Source of the DNA: Staphylococcus condimenti
Lineage (GTDB): Bacteria > Bacillota > Bacilli > Staphylococcales > Staphylococcaceae
Direction of reading: 5' to 3'
Length of the DNA stretch: 64,000 nt
Assembly (NCBI RefSeq): GCF_001618885.1
Contig: NZ_CP015114.1
Location: 496,001-560,000 of the forward strand
This document shows positions 1 through 10,162 of this stretch, piece by piece (within the stretch, counting starts at the first letter, position 1; every line of letters starts with the position of its first letter). The notes below the pieces were generated by a model. The model ran no database searches. It was not told the origin of the DNA and was given only the letters and a program-made list of their open reading frames with translations. The position numbers and the translations under genes were made by a program.

Positions 1-1505
1 AATTTACGTTCTCGGTTCGCATCTTTGTAGAAGCTGATCATCATCAGTATAACGATAATGGAGAATGGCAACGCACTGATTATCGCAGCACTTTGTAATG
101 AGTTTAATCCTGTATCTCCACCAGAAAATAACAGAATGAAAGCGATAAGTGATTGTGCAATACCCCATGAAACTTTGATATAAGATGATGGTTCTAACGA
201 ACCGAATGAAGTTTGCATACCTAAAACGAATGTTGCTGAGTCTGCTGATGTAATAAAGAATGAAGCAATCAACAATAGCGCTACAATAGATAATACAAAG
301 CCCATTGGCAAGTGATGGAACACACCGAATAATTGAGTTTCAGGCGCCATTTTGAATAATTCATGGTGTTTTTTACCAGTTTCAATTCCTAGTACACCAA
401 ACACGCTGAACCAAATAAAGCTGACAATTGCTGGTACTAGCAATACGCCTGACATAAATTCTCTGATTGAACGTCCTTTAGAAACACGGGCAATAAATAC
501 ACCCACGAATGGACTCCAACTTAACCACCAGCCCCAATAGTATAGCGTCCATGATGACATCCATTCACGTTTTTGGGGATTTAATGCCGCAGTGTCAAAA
601 CTGTTGAATAAGAATGAATTGAATAAGCTACCTGTTGAGCTTGTCATCATATCCAAAATAAGAACTGTTGGTCCGACAATTAAAGCGATAATCATTAATA
701 TTGCCCCTAATCCAATATTAAGGTTACTCAAATATTGGATACCTCTGCTTAGGCCAGACCAAGCTGAAGCGATAAAGAGAATTGTAACGATAATAATAAT
801 TACACCTTGAACCCAAACATTGTTTGGAATTCCAAATAAGTAATTTAATCCACCATTGATTTGCAGTGCACCCATACCTAGTGATACAGCAACACCGACA
901 ACTGTTGCGAATACTGCTAATACGTCAACGATTGTGCCGATAGGTCCATCTACTTTATCTCCTAAAATCGGACGTAAAGTTTTAGATAATAGGCCAGCTT
1001 CTCCTTTTCTAAACTGAGCATAAGCGAGTGCCAAAGCAACTACGCCATATACTGCCCAAGCGTGGAAGCCCCAATGGAAGAAAGAAGAACGTAATGCTTC
1101 CGTATAAGCTTGTGCTGTTTCTGGCTTAGCATTCGGTGGTGCAGCAAAATCTCCCATAGGTTCAGCTGCGCCGTAGAACACTAATCCAATTCCCATTCCA
1201 GCGCTGAATAACATTGCAAACCAAGAAATAGTGTTGAATTCAGGTTTGTCATTCGGTTTCCCTAGTTTAAGTTTACCGATCGGGCTGAAAATCAAGAATA
1301 CACAGAAGAATACGATTATCGTAGTTAGAATTAAGTAATACCAACCCAAATCATTGGTAATCCAAAGTTTGACGCTATTTGTAATTTTGTCAAACTGGCT
1401 AGGAAAGATAGCTCCGGCTAAAACAACGATTAATACTAGAATCGATCCGTAAATAAATACCGGTGATAGCTTCTTGCCATTATTACCATGCTGAGAAGAA
1501 TTCAT
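1..1505 (-). CDS. opuD: BCCT-family glycine betaine/choline transporter (3' end outside window)
   Basis: Secondary transporter of the betaine/carnitine/choline (BCCT) family, taking up compatible solutes for osmoprotection. The reading frame is open from the ATG at 1505 to the window edge, about 501 residues, so the C-terminus is missing. Roughly twelve hydrophobic segments are visible. The BCCT tryptophan box (WTLYYWGWWLSW, around residues 315-330) is intact, followed by SPFVGVFIARVSKGRSIREF, and SAGMGIGLVFYGAAEP lies near residue 95. The start is supported by AAAGGGAG eight bases upstream. It is divergent from mscL, which also serves osmotic response. The symbol is by analogy with staphylococcal OpuD/BetP; substrate choice (betaine, choline, proline betaine) cannot be settled from sequence. 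Confidence 0.9.
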   Translation of the reverse strand, partial: MNSSQHGNNGKKLSPVFIYGSILVLIVVLAGAIFPSQFDKITNSVKLWITNDLGWYYLILTTIIVFFCVFLIFSPIGKLKLGKPNDKPEFNTISWFAMLFSAGMGIGLVFYGAAEPMGDFAAPPNAKPETAQAYTEALRSSFFHWGFHAWAVYGVVALALAYAQFRKGEAGLLSKTLRPILGDKVDGPIGTIVDVLAVFATVVGVAVSLGMGALQINGGLNYLFGIPNNVWVQGVIIIIVTILFIASAWSGLSRGIQYLSNLNIGLGAILMIIALIVGPTVLILDMMTSSTGSLFNSFLFNSFDTAALNPQKREWMSSWTLYYWGWWLSWSPFVGVFIARVSKGRSIREFMSGVLLVPAIVSFIWFSVFGVLGIETGKKHHELFKMAPETQLFGVFHHLPMGFVLSIVALLLIASFFITSADSATFVLGMQTSFGSLEPSSYIKVSWGIAQSLIAFILLFSGGDTGLNSLQSAAIISALPFSIIVILMMISFYKDANRERK

Positions 1506-1892
1506 AATCAATTACTCCCTTTCTATTTATTTTATTGTCCAAAAAATATAAAACTGATTTTATAAGAAAAAATCATTTTCGTGAAAAACCATTTACTAGC
1601 ATAACAAAGGACTAGCATATAATCAAATTTGTCCAAAATAAATATATGATATATTAATTATTGATTAAATCATAAATATTTTTTAGCTTAATTTGATTAT
1701 TTGTTTTTTATATCAGACATCATACTTATGGTCTATACCCCTTTTTTCGCTTTATAAATATGTAAGCGTTTTAAAAAACGAAAATTATTCCTTTTACGAA
1801 AATTTGTAAAAATGACCCAAAACAACTATTTTTTTTCTTAAAAGATTTATTGTATAATATACTTTAGTAAATTTAGGAGGATATCTATACTT
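1506..1892. other. Divergent intergenic region opuD/mscL
   Basis: About 390 bases, very AT-rich, with no ORF I can support. A TATAAT at 1853-1858 fits a mscL promoter. TGTAAGCGTTTTAA at 1761-1774 differs from the CcpA cre consensus at one key base, so it is only a weak candidate. Confidence 0.4.
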
Positions 1893-2315
1893 ATGTTTAA
1901 AGAGTTCAAAGAGTTTGCCTTTAAGGGGAATGTATTAGACTTAGCAGTCGCTGTAGTAATGGGTGCTGCTTTCAACAAAATCATCACTTCGTTAGTAACG
2001 TACATCATCATGCCGTTAATCGGTGTTATCTTCGGTACTGTAGATTTTGCGAAAAACTGGTCATTCATGGGAATTAAGTACGGTTTATTTGTTCAAGCTG
2101 TCATCGATTTCTTAATCGTTGCTTTCGCCCTATTCCTTTTCGTTAAATTAGCAAATACTTTAATGAGAAAAGAAGAAGCGGAAGAAGAACCAGAAGAAAA
2201 CATTGTTTTACTTACTGAAATCAGAGACTTATTACAACAACAAAATGGTACTGTTACAAGCGAAACAACTGACATCATCACCGAAACTGAAGATGTTGAC
2301 AATAAGAAATTTTAG
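1893..2315 (+). CDS. mscL: Large-conductance mechanosensitive channel MscL
   Basis: Homopentameric membrane channel that opens under extreme membrane tension and releases solutes on hypo-osmotic shock. The N-terminal amphipathic helix and first membrane segment ([20 protein letters not shown], residues 2-22) and the second segment (about 70-92, ending [17 protein letters not shown]) are typical. The cytoplasmic helix [10 protein letters not shown] is present. At 140 residues it is longer than the usual 120-135: after the normal end it carries a polar acidic tail (about residues 115-140, Thr/Glu/Asp-rich). AGGAGG precedes the ATG. It sits beside the osmolyte transporter gene. Confidence 0.96.
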   Translation: MFKEFKEFAFKGNVLDLAVAVVMGAAFNKIITSLVTYIIMPLIGVIFGTVDFAKNWSFMGIKYGLFVQAVIDFLIVAFALFLFVKLANTLMRKEEAEEEPEENIVLLTEIRDLLQQQNGTVTSETTDIITETEDVDNKKF

Positions 2316-2328
2316 TTCTAGCTAAATA

Positions 2329-2358
2329 AAAACGACTTGCTGAATCGCAAGTCGTTTT
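2329..2358. terminator. Bidirectional terminator between mscL and sbcC
   Basis: Perfect 12-bp stem AAAACGACTTGC / GCAAGTCGTTTT with a 6-base loop, followed by T runs on both strands. It serves the convergent mscL and sbcC genes. Confidence 0.92.
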
Positions 2359-2366
2359 TTTATATG

Positions 2367-3227
2367 TTAAAACTTAAATTGTGTTGTGCTTTGGTATGCA
2401 TCGGTTTTGACCTCTAAAATTGTAGGAATCCGTTGTTTAAGCTCACTCACGTGAGAAATAATACCAACCATTCTGCCTGTTGATTTGATATTTAGCAATG
2501 TATCTAATGCAGTTTCCAAAGTTTCTTGATCCAGTGTACCGAACCCTTCATCTATAAACATAGATTCTAAAGTAATTCCTCCGGACTCTTGTTGTACAAC
2601 TTCACTTAATCCTAACGCTAAAGCTAATGACGCTTGGAAGGATTCTCCTCCTGAAAGTGTGGATATATGGCGGGTTTTATTTGAATGTGAATCGAATACC
2701 ACAATTTCTAATCCACTATAACCTTGCGTTACAACTTCGCTGCGTTTTAAAATATATCTATTATTTGTCATGTTCATAAAACGCTTATTAGCATACTCTA
2801 AAATCATTTCCAAATAATAAACTAAGACATAATTTTCTAGCGTCAGTTTTTGAATATTTTTACCTGATAATATTTCTGCTAAATCAAAAATCTCTTGTTG
2901 TTCAGATAATTCTTTTTCTAAGACATCAATATATTCTTTTATTTCTTTGAAATTGCCATCATTTAATTGAAGTTTAAATTCATGTTCATTTAATCGCTTC
3001 GATTTTTCTTCAAGAACGTTCTTTTGTGATTCAAGATCTTCTGATAACCTTTCTAAATCCGGTTTCTCTTGATTGCCAATATGTGCTTTCAATTCAGCAA
3101 TTTGATGCGATAAGTTATTTTGCTTTTCTTTATATGATTTAATTTGTGTTTCAATTTGATTTTTTTCTGGCATCAAATCTAATATTTCTTGAACTTCCTC
3201 AGTGCTTTGTATACCGATATTATCCAT
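2367..3227 (-). CDS. sbcC: SbcC, C-terminal part (Walker B/signature half), out of frame with the N-terminal part
   Basis: C-terminal half of the SbcC/Rad50 ATPase. It carries the second coiled-coil arm, the ABC signature LSGGESFQASLALALG and Walker B/D-loop MFIDEGFGTLD. The first Met shown here (3227) has only a weak ribosome site, and homologous sequence continues upstream in this frame ([11 protein letters not shown] before the Met), so it is not a natural independent gene. With one base restored near 3255 the joined protein is about 1011 residues, close to the ~1009 I recall for staphylococcal SbcC. Either the gene is a frameshifted pseudogene, or the two parts are joined by -1 recoding, or the base is a sequencing error. 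Confidence 0.85.
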   Translation of the reverse strand: MDNIGIQSTEEVQEILDLMPEKNQIETQIKSYKEKQNNLSHQIAELKAHIGNQEKPDLERLSEDLESQKNVLEEKSKRLNEHEFKLQLNDGNFKEIKEYIDVLEKELSEQQEIFDLAEILSGKNIQKLTLENYVLVYYLEMILEYANKRFMNMTNNRYILKRSEVVTQGYSGLEIVVFDSHSNKTRHISTLSGGESFQASLALALGLSEVVQQESGGITLESMFIDEGFGTLDQETLETALDTLLNIKSTGRMVGIISHVSELKQRIPTILEVKTDAYQSTTQFKF

Positions 3228-3247
3228 CTCTATTTTAGATTGTTGTT

Positions 3248-3260
3248 CTAGTTGTTTTTT
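3248..3260 (-). other. Frameshift site in sbcC: slippery heptamer A AAA AAC then stop
   Basis: On the minus strand the zero frame reads AGA AAA AAC AAC TAG. The underlying heptamer A-AAA-AAC has the X-XXY-YYZ form of -1 ribosomal slip sites, and a -1 slip there enters exactly the frame that encodes the rest of SbcC. I see no strong stem-loop downstream and no clear Shine-Dalgarno stimulator upstream, so a plain indel in the A run is equally possible. Confidence 0.6.
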
Positions 3261-5401
3261 CTCTTTTTCGTTTCTTTGAGTTGATCTTGTGCTGATGTGA
3301 GTTTTGTTTGCTCAACTGCTAACTTTTGTTTTGCATCTGTTTCTTGTTGTTTCAACGATTCAGTTTTATTTTTGTATGCTTCAACAGCTTCTTCTTTTTT
3401 TATAAAATCGCATATAAAATCATCTGTCTTTTTAAAACCTGTTCCATTTTCAAACGCTTCAATTAAACGATTAATTCTTTCTGTCTCTGCTTTTTTCTGA
3501 GTGAGCGCGAGTTGAAGATTTTGAATCGCTTCTTTAATTTCCTGAACTCGAGTTTGTGTTTTTTCAATTTCTTTATTACGGTCATCTTGGTACTGCTTGT
3601 CTTTTTCTGCTTTTTTGAATTGTTCATCCAACTCATCAAGTGTTCGTTGGTTATTGTCCGGATATTCTTTGAGGTTATACTTGTCGCTTTCATTTTTGAG
3701 GACACTATATTCAGCTTCTAATTTTGAATATGCAGTTCGAATAGCTTCTTTATTTTCGTTCAAGTAGTTCAGTTTTTCTTTTTGAGCTTTTAATTGTTCA
3801 AAGTCCAAATGATCTGACAATGAATTAATAGTATTACCGCAAATAGGACATTGATCTCCAGGTTGCAGCATCGACTGAAGTTTTTTAATCATTGCTTCTT
3901 GGTTATCCAGCTCCAATTGATTTGTATTAAATTGTGAAATTGCTTCTTGAACTTCATCTAACTTTTGAGTTTTGTCGGTCATCGCTAGTTCTAATACTTT
4001 TATTTTTTCTAAGCGTTGTTTTTGTTCTTTATCTTTTTCTATAATTTCTTTTGTATCTTTAATTTGTTGTTTCAAATCAAACATTTGTTGCGTAAGATGA
4101 TTAAGTCTTTCATAATCAGGTCGTTCATTTTGATGTATCGCTTGGATTTCACTTAATAACTGTTCATTTTCAGCTAAATCTTTTTTCGATTGCTCATAAT
4201 CTTTCTGCACTTGATTTTTTGAATTATATGCACTTTGGTATTGTTTAATATTTTGGTAAAAATACTGCGTATCATTGATGAATTTACGCTGCATTTCTAT
4301 CTCATTTTCTCTTTCAAACAGTATTTTTTGTTCTTCTGTAATTTTCTGCAGACTAGATTGGTTTTGGTGAATATTATTTTCAACTTCCTCACACTTAACA
4401 TTTAATTCATTCAACTTTTGAGTTTGTACATCGATATTTTCGACGATTTGATGCAGTGGTCGTACTTCTTGTATTTTTTTCAGTTTTATTTCGAGCGCTT
4501 CAATTTCAGATTCATGTTTTTCAAGTTCTTTTAATTCCTCTATTAACGCTTTTTGATTATTCATTTTTTGATTTAAATCTTCAGCATTTCTATAAGATGT
4601 TTCAGCTTTTTGTTTAATTTCTTCTTGTTGTATTTTTTCTTTTTCTAAATCCTTATAAATATCTCTTCCAATATTTTCAAAATCAGGAATCGCATTTAAT
4701 AATTTTTCAGTTTGTATACTCGGAAGTGTTTTATGTGCTTGCAGGCTTTCGTTTTCAAAATCCTCTACTTTATTCCATAACTGTTCGATTTGTTGGTGTC
4801 TTGCTTCAATTTTTTTCTTTTCTTCTTTATTTTGATTCACTAATTTTTGCTGCAATGCTTCAAATCGATTTGTGTTAAATAAGGTTCTAAGTATTTCTTG
4901 CTTGTCAGAACTCTTAGAAAAAAGAAACTTTTTAAATTCTCCTTGAGGAAGAATAAACAATTGTCTAAATTGTTCTATATCAACACCTAACAAACTTTCT
5001 ATATAATTATTACCCGCAGTCACTTTGCTTTCTCTCAGTTCATACTTTCCATCTTCCAGCTCATAAATGGATAAATTAGGATTTGTTGGATTTTTATTAC
5101 CTTCTTTGACAAATGCACCTTGTCTTACAACTTTAAACTGCTTATCTTTCAATTGAAAAACAAGTTCTACTTCCATTGGAGATTTTCCATCAGCAAAGTG
5201 GCTTCTTAATGCTGCTTCTTTTCTTGAAGCTGTTGATGCTTTTCCGTACAAAGCAAACACAATTGCATCAAATAACATTGACTTGCCTGAACCCGTTTTA
5301 CCGCTGATGAGAAAAAGCTCATTATTTTTCAGTTGAGTAAAGTCTATCGTTTCTTCCATGAAAGGACCGACATTTTGCAAATGAAGTCTTAATGGTTTCA
5401 T
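3248..5401 (-). CDS. sbcC: SbcC, N-terminal part (Walker A and zinc hook), ends at a premature stop
   Basis: N-terminal 717 residues of the SMC-like ATPase that works with SbcD to process hairpins and DNA ends. Walker A GKTGSGKS is at 34-41, the Q-loop region LPQGEF near 150, then a long coiled coil with the Rad50-type zinc hook CPIC near 518-521 at its apex. The frame stops at TAG (3248-3250) inside the returning coiled coil, before the ABC signature and Walker B, so this fragment alone could not hydrolyse ATP. The start overlaps the sbcD stop by four bases (ATGA), which implies translational coupling. Confidence 0.88.
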   Translation of the reverse strand: MKPLRLHLQNVGPFMEETIDFTQLKNNELFLISGKTGSGKSMLFDAIVFALYGKASTASRKEAALRSHFADGKSPMEVELVFQLKDKQFKVVRQGAFVKEGNKNPTNPNLSIYELEDGKYELRESKVTAGNNYIESLLGVDIEQFRQLFILPQGEFKKFLFSKSSDKQEILRTLFNTNRFEALQQKLVNQNKEEKKKIEARHQQIEQLWNKVEDFENESLQAHKTLPSIQTEKLLNAIPDFENIGRDIYKDLEKEKIQQEEIKQKAETSYRNAEDLNQKMNNQKALIEELKELEKHESEIEALEIKLKKIQEVRPLHQIVENIDVQTQKLNELNVKCEEVENNIHQNQSSLQKITEEQKILFERENEIEMQRKFINDTQYFYQNIKQYQSAYNSKNQVQKDYEQSKKDLAENEQLLSEIQAIHQNERPDYERLNHLTQQMFDLKQQIKDTKEIIEKDKEQKQRLEKIKVLELAMTDKTQKLDEVQEAISQFNTNQLELDNQEAMIKKLQSMLQPGDQCPICGNTINSLSDHLDFEQLKAQKEKLNYLNENKEAIRTAYSKLEAEYSVLKNESDKYNLKEYPDNNQRTLDELDEQFKKAEKDKQYQDDRNKEIEKTQTRVQEIKEAIQNLQLALTQKKAETERINRLIEAFENGTGFKKTDDFICDFIKKEEAVEAYKNKTESLKQQETDAKQKLAVEQTKLTSAQDQLKETKKRKNN

Positions 5402-6525
5402 ATATTGTCACCTCTCATAATTTCATTCAGCAGCTGTGTTACTTTTTTCTTTTGTATTTCTGATAAATCCTTATGTGTCATTTCTTCATAGAAAGTTTCG
5501 ATGATAGTTTGATCGGGTAATTTTTTTATTTCACGATCTGTAAATTGGTGTTCAAAAGTTTGAGAATCATTAGTTAATGCGAGGACATTTTTATATAGTT
5601 GTTTAATGTTCATAATCGGATCTGAAATATGTGACATCTCACTTAATTTGAAATGGATATAATTGTCTTTATTTTTAACTGTAATTCTGTCTTGAACGAC
5701 ATCATCATAAGTTGCTTCTATCACTTCAAGTTCTCGTAAAGGATGCATCGCTACGAAAGTACTCTTTACTTCATGCGGCAGTTCTAATAAAACACGGCGG
5801 TAACCTTTCGGCTGGTTTGTTTCTGAAAAAGAATACTGTAAAAGCGAGCCGCTGTAAAAAACATAATTCGATTGGATACTAAACGGATGATGCAAATGCC
5901 CAAGCATCACAGTATCAAAATGCGCCATATATTTCTCTGGTACTTGCTCAACAGTACCGATTGTTAAAGGTCGTTCTGATTCGCTTCTGATTCCTCCTGC
6001 AACGGTCATATGGGCAATTAATACATTCAACTTATTTTTATCTAACTCTGCACTCATATGCTTTAAACAACATTCTACTGCTTCATCATAAGATTTTAAA
6101 TTTTCATCAGGGAAATAATGTTGCATTTCACTTAACGTCGCAAAAGGCAACGTATAAAAATCCACTTCTTCAAATGAAATAGGTTGATGCATTGTCGCTA
6201 ATTCTGTACGAATATAGAGTTGTGAGTGCTCAAACCAAGAAGCGCCGTAATTTAATCGTGCTTTACCATCATGATTACCGCTTATCATAATAATGGGTAT
6301 TTGCAACTTCAAATTTAATTCACTAATTGTAGTTTCTAATAGTTGGATTGCTTCTTTGCTTGGATAACTTGTATCATATAAATCTCCTGCAATGACAATC
6401 AAATCAGGATTTTCTGTTTCCATGGCTTTAATAAATTGTTTTAAAATATACTTTTGATCTTCTAAAAATGACTGGCCATTTAAAATTTTACCTAGATGCC
6501 AATCAGCTGTATGTATAACTTTCAA
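5398..6525 (-). CDS. sbcD: Exonuclease SbcD (Mre11-type nuclease subunit)
   Basis: Mn-dependent nuclease subunit of SbcCD. The metallophosphoesterase motifs appear in order: HTADWHLGK (5-13), AGDLYD (about 47-52), GNHDGK (about 83-88), a His in [10 protein letters not shown] (about 170) and GHLHHPF (about 210). At 375 residues the length is normal. The ATG at 6525 follows AGGTGATTC. It is translationally coupled to sbcC through an ATGA overlap. Confidence 0.96.
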   Translation of the reverse strand: MKVIHTADWHLGKILNGQSFLEDQKYILKQFIKAMETENPDLIVIAGDLYDTSYPSKEAIQLLETTISELNLKLQIPIIMISGNHDGKARLNYGASWFEHSQLYIRTELATMHQPISFEEVDFYTLPFATLSEMQHYFPDENLKSYDEAVECCLKHMSAELDKNKLNVLIAHMTVAGGIRSESERPLTIGTVEQVPEKYMAHFDTVMLGHLHHPFSIQSNYVFYSGSLLQYSFSETNQPKGYRRVLLELPHEVKSTFVAMHPLRELEVIEATYDDVVQDRITVKNKDNYIHFKLSEMSHISDPIMNIKQLYKNVLALTNDSQTFEHQFTDREIKKLPDQTIIETFYEEMTHKDLSEIQKKKVTQLLNEIMRGDNI

Positions 6526-6555
6526 AGAATCACCTCAATATCTCAATTATATAAT

Positions 6556-6590
6556 AAACCGCCTATCTTCTCATTGAAAATAAGCGGTTT
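6556..6590. terminator. Terminator-like hairpin upstream of sbcD
   Basis: AAACCGCCTA and TAAGCGGTTT form a 10-bp stem with one mismatch. It lies between the 28-codon ORF at 6620-6706 and sbcD, and probably ends the small transcript. Confidence 0.6.
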
Positions 6591-6619
6591 GGTTTTCATT
6601 TATTCAACTGATTTTATTA

Positions 6620-6706
6620 CTAATATAATTTTTGGAAGAAAGAAAACGTTAATGCTAGTCCAGCTATAATAACACCGATTAAACTTACAACATGTTTAAG
6701 TTTCAA
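6620..6706 (-). CDS. Small hydrophobic peptide, 28 residues
   Basis: A TTG-initiated ORF reading MKLKHVVSLIGVIIAGLALT and then FSFFQKLY. It has a basic N-terminus followed by one membrane segment of about 18 residues. A strong GAGGGTGATT lies upstream at good spacing, and a hairpin follows the stop. I do not recognise a family. Small single-span peptides of this kind are common in staphylococci. No function is assigned. Confidence 0.55.
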   Translation of the reverse strand: MKLKHVVSLIGVIIAGLALTFSFFQKLY

Positions 6707-6765
6707 CTTAATCACCCTCGTTTAATAATTTTCTTTTAATACCATACCCTTTTTAAGCAAATAGA

Positions 6766-6786
6766 CGCTTTCTAAATAAGAAAGCG
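6766..6786. terminator. Terminator downstream of the CcdC-like gene
   Basis: Stem CGCTTTCT / AGAAAGCG with a 5-base loop, 20 bases after the CcdC-like stop. The T tract is poor on the minus strand, so efficiency is uncertain. Confidence 0.5.
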
Positions 6787-6806
6787 CCCATTTTTGTAAA
6801 AATGTA

Positions 6807-7274
6807 TTAATTTATAAGTTCTTTTTTCAGTTTTTTATATTTCATTAACATAGCAATTCTCCATGGTAAAATCATACAGAATGCAAGCAAGAAGAACATT
6901 CCTGCAAGTTGTCCAGGATCAATTTGATTACTGACAACCACTTTAATAAATGTTCTGATAACGAGCAATGAGATTAAAATAATCGGAAACGCTTTAGAAC
7001 GTTTCATATAGATTTCTGAACCTTTTACTTCAAAACGAGATGTCCAGATTAGTACTGTTGAAAAAAGTACACCTAAAATAATCGCTTCAATAATTTCCAT
7101 ACCTGATAATCTAAAATAAGGAACAACGAACATTAATGCACCTGTAGACATAAATATAGGTGGTAAAATTAATTTCTTTTCATTAACAGGAAATTGTTGT
7201 GCTTTCATTCTAATTACTATAACAACAGCGCCCATTATGAATGCTATACCGATAGAAAATACGAGATATAACAC
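6807..7274 (-). CDS. CcdC-like integral membrane protein (DUF1453)
   Basis: A 155-residue protein with about four membrane segments and the internal motif WTSRFEVKGSEIYMKRSKAF, characteristic of the CcdC/YneJ family. Bacillus CcdC lies in a cytochrome c biogenesis cluster, but its own role is unclear, and I see no ccdA or ccdB neighbour here. The start is GTG with GAGGGTGTC upstream. It lies between a small-peptide gene and a yneF-like gene. Confidence 0.75.
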   Translation of the reverse strand: MLYLVFSIGIAFIMGAVVIVIRMKAQQFPVNEKKLILPPIFMSTGALMFVVPYFRLSGMEIIEAIILGVLFSTVLIWTSRFEVKGSEIYMKRSKAFPIILISLLVIRTFIKVVVSNQIDPGQLAGMFFLLAFCMILPWRIAMLMKYKKLKKELIN

Positions 7275-7504
7275 AATGACACCCTCTTTACATGGTTAAA
7301 TATTTAATTTAAATCATTGTATAGTATATCATTGCGTCTCAAATTTTCCATATAAAACGTTCACTTTTTTCAAGATAATTTTATTTATACTTCCATTTCT
7401 TTAATTTAATTAAATATACCCGTTACCTTTGTATACTATAAAATTGTCTATAAACTAGGCTATTATTCAATGATTTCTCATTTAACTTTTTAATATGAAC
7501 AAAA

Positions 7505-7540
7505 AAAGAAACTTAACCAGTGAGTCGGCAAAGTTTCTTT
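7505..7540 (-). terminator. Terminator of the yneF-like gene
   Basis: Stem AAAGAAACTT / AAGTTTCTTT with a 16-base loop, just past the stop at 7554, with a T run on the minus strand. Confidence 0.75.
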
Positions 7541-7553
7541 TTCTTATAATAGA

Positions 7554-7784
7554 TTATTTCATTTTTTGATCCATATTTTTGTTCATCATCGTCATCATCT
7601 GATTGATTTTCTTTTGAGATGGTTTTTGACCCATTTGCATCATCATCATTCTTAACATTTCTTCATTGATTGGCGGGTTCTTTTTAAGATAATCCATCAT
7701 ATATTTTCTTGCTAGGAAGAAACCACCAACTAAACCGATGATAAGTGCAGCAACAATTAAAAGAATTGCTAACCAAGTTGCCAT
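7554..7784 (-). CDS. yneF: YneF-family small membrane protein (UPF0154)
   Basis: A 76-residue protein with one N-terminal membrane helix ([20 protein letters not shown]), then the family motif [20 protein letters not shown] and a Met-rich tail. An in-frame GTG four codons earlier lies inside the ribosome site (GTGGGTGAG), so I chose the ATG at 7784. The function is unknown across Firmicutes. Gene order yneF next to tkt is conserved with Bacillus. Confidence 0.88.
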   Translation of the reverse strand: MATWLAILLIVAALIIGLVGGFFLARKYMMDYLKKNPPINEEMLRMMMMQMGQKPSQKKINQMMTMMNKNMDQKMK

Positions 7785-7880
7785 TGTCTCACCCACTTTC
7801 TTTATCCTTTAGCATTTTACTAAACTTATAAATTCATTTCAAGTTGTTCTATTACACTATTGTATTGAATTCACAAAATA

Positions 7881-7946
7881 AGAGCTATTCCTAGCCCGTT
7901 GAAATTTTAACTGTCATACACAGTATTTCAAGTATGGAATAGCTCT
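7881..7946. terminator. Nested hairpin terminator downstream of tkt
   Basis: Outer stem AGAGCTATTCC / GGAATAGCTCT, middle stem TTGAAAT / ATTTCAA, inner stem ACTGT / ACAGT: three stacked inverted repeats within 66 bases. It separates tkt from yneF. Confidence 0.8.
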
Positions 7947-7972
7947 CTCTTACTTACATTGTATTGCATTTA

Positions 7973-9961
7973 TTATAGATTGTTCAATAACTTAAGCACA
8001 TTTTCTTTTGTGAAACCATATTTTTCAACAACTAAGCCGCCTGGAGCACTTGCACCGAATCTATCGATTCCTAATACTTCGCCTTCTAAGCCGACATATT
8101 TATGCCAACCAAGTGTTGCACCCATTTCTACAGCTAAACGTTTTGTAATTGAAGGTGGAAGGATTTCATCTTTGTATTCTTTTGATTGTTGTTCGAATGC
8201 GTGCCAGTTAGGCATTGATACTACACGAATACCTTTACCGCTTTCAGCAAATGATTTTGCTGCTTCAACTGCCAAGCTCACTTCAGAACCTGTAGCAAGT
8301 AATAAATATTCTGGTTCAGCATCTGATTCATAAACAACATATGCACCTTTACGAACGCCTTCTTCAACTGTTTCTTTCGGTACATCTAAAACAGGCAAGT
8401 TTTGACGTGTTAAAACTAATGAAGTTGGTGTGTTTTCAGTTTCTAATGCAACTTCCCAAGCTACACGTGTTTCGTTACCATCGGCTGGACGAATAACATT
8501 CATATTAGGTAATGAACGTAATGCAGCTAATTGTTCGATTGGTTCGTGAGTTGGACCATCTTCACCTACAGCGATTGAATCATGTGTGAAGATGAATGTT
8601 GAATTTAATCCCATGATTGCTGACAATCTTAATGCTGGTTTTAAATAGTCGCTGAATACGAAGAATGTTGCACCGTATGGGTTTAATCCGCCATGTGCAG
8701 CCATACCGTTTACAGCAGCACCCATTGCAAATTCGCGTACACCAAACCAGATGTTTTTACCTTCAGGTGTATTGCGATCATAGTCTACTGCTTCTTTTAC
8801 ATTTGATTTGTTAGAACCAGCTAAATCAGCAGAACCACCAAAGAATGAAGGAACATGTTCACTTAATGCTTGAATTACTTCACCTGAATCAGCTCTTGTT
8901 GCGCTTTCGCTTCCAACTTCGAATTCTGGTAAATATTCTTTATAATCTTTTGGTAATTCTCCATTGATTGCTTTTTTGAATTCATCAGCAAGTTCAGGAT
9001 ATTCTTCTGAATATTTATCTACTAATTTTTTCCATGCTGCTTCATTTTCATCAGCACGTTTTAACATTGTGTTATTGAAAATATCGTAGACTTCATCTGG
9101 AACGTAGAAACGTTTTTCAGGATCTAAATGATAGTTTTCAATTGTTAATTTACGTTCATCTTCACCTAGTGGTGCACCATGCACACCATGTGTACCTGAT
9201 TTGTTCGGTGAACCATAACCAATAACAGTTTTCACTTCAATCATTGTAGGTCCTTTTTGTTTTTTAGCTTCTTCGATAGCGTTATTGATTTCTTCTAAAT
9301 CATTACCATCTTTAACTAAAATGTGATTCCAACCATATGCTTCAAAACGTTGTTTGATGTTTTCAGAGAAGGCTTTATCTAAGTCGCCGTCTAATGAGAT
9401 ATCGTTTGAATCATAAAGTGCAATTAATTTATCTAATTGCAAGTGGCCTGCTAATGAAGCTGCTTCATGAGAGATACCTTCCATTAAGTCACCATCAGAA
9501 GCCAATACATAAGTGTAATGATCTACTACGTTTGCATCAGGTTTATTGAATTTACCTGCTAAATGATTTTCAGCCATTGCCATTCCCACAGACATAGCAA
9601 AACCTTGGCCAAGTGGACCTGTTGTAACTTCTACACCTTGTGTGTGTCTAAATTCAGGATGTCCAGGTGTTTTAGAGTCCCATTGTCTAAATTGTTTCAA
9701 CTCTTCTAATTCTAAGCTGCCTGATACGTGAAGTAAGCTGTAAAGCAATGCAGAACCATGTCCTGCAGACAAGATGAATCTATCTCTATTAAAGTATTCA
9801 TTTGAATTAGGATTAAAGTTCAAATGACGTGTCCAAAGCGTATATGCCATTGGCGCAGCACCCATCGGTAAACCTGGATGACCAGAATTTGCTTTCTCAA
9901 CTGCATCAATACTTAATGCTCTTATCGTATTAACTGCAAGTTCATCTTTTTTGTCAAACAT
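7973..9961 (-). CDS. tkt: Transketolase
   Basis: Thiamine diphosphate enzyme of the non-oxidative pentose phosphate pathway, moving two-carbon units between sugar phosphates. Visible are [15 protein letters not shown] (about 24-38), the ThDP motif GDGDLMEG written as ASDGDLMEG (about 153), HGVHGAP (about 260), and the pyrimidine-domain segment [16 protein letters not shown] (about 405). At 662 residues the length is typical. The frame opens ten codons earlier, but AGAAAGGAAG precedes the ATG at 9961 and [17 protein letters not shown] matches the family N-terminus, so I chose that start. It appears monocistronic. Confidence 0.97.
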   Translation of the reverse strand: MFDKKDELAVNTIRALSIDAVEKANSGHPGLPMGAAPMAYTLWTRHLNFNPNSNEYFNRDRFILSAGHGSALLYSLLHVSGSLELEELKQFRQWDSKTPGHPEFRHTQGVEVTTGPLGQGFAMSVGMAMAENHLAGKFNKPDANVVDHYTYVLASDGDLMEGISHEAASLAGHLQLDKLIALYDSNDISLDGDLDKAFSENIKQRFEAYGWNHILVKDGNDLEEINNAIEEAKKQKGPTMIEVKTVIGYGSPNKSGTHGVHGAPLGEDERKLTIENYHLDPEKRFYVPDEVYDIFNNTMLKRADENEAAWKKLVDKYSEEYPELADEFKKAINGELPKDYKEYLPEFEVGSESATRADSGEVIQALSEHVPSFFGGSADLAGSNKSNVKEAVDYDRNTPEGKNIWFGVREFAMGAAVNGMAAHGGLNPYGATFFVFSDYLKPALRLSAIMGLNSTFIFTHDSIAVGEDGPTHEPIEQLAALRSLPNMNVIRPADGNETRVAWEVALETENTPTSLVLTRQNLPVLDVPKETVEEGVRKGAYVVYESDAEPEYLLLATGSEVSLAVEAAKSFAESGKGIRVVSMPNWHAFEQQSKEYKDEILPPSITKRLAVEMGATLGWHKYVGLEGEVLGIDRFGASAPGGLVVEKYGFTKENVLKLLNNL

Positions 9962-10096
9962 CAATAAAACTTCCTTTCTATACAGCATCATTTTATGCCA
10001 TTATACATTATCTATAGTTGGTTTTACATTTATTGTTCTTATGAAACCGTTACCAATCTAAATAAATTAATTACTCTTTTACTTTTTTATAAAAAA

Positions 10097-10127
10097 ATAC
10101 CGTCTCAACACTACGCTGAGGCGGTAT
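10097..10127. terminator. Terminator of the YnzC-like gene
   Basis: Stem ATACCGTCTCA / TGAGGCGGTAT (one G-T pair) with a 9-base loop and a long T run on the minus strand. Confidence 0.85.
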
Positions 10128-10162
10128 GGTTCTATATTCGAAATCAAATTCAACTCTTGATT

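Noticed and set aside
1761..1774. cre site between opuD and mscL
   Set aside because: A mismatch in a conserved position and an AT-rich surrounding make it weak.
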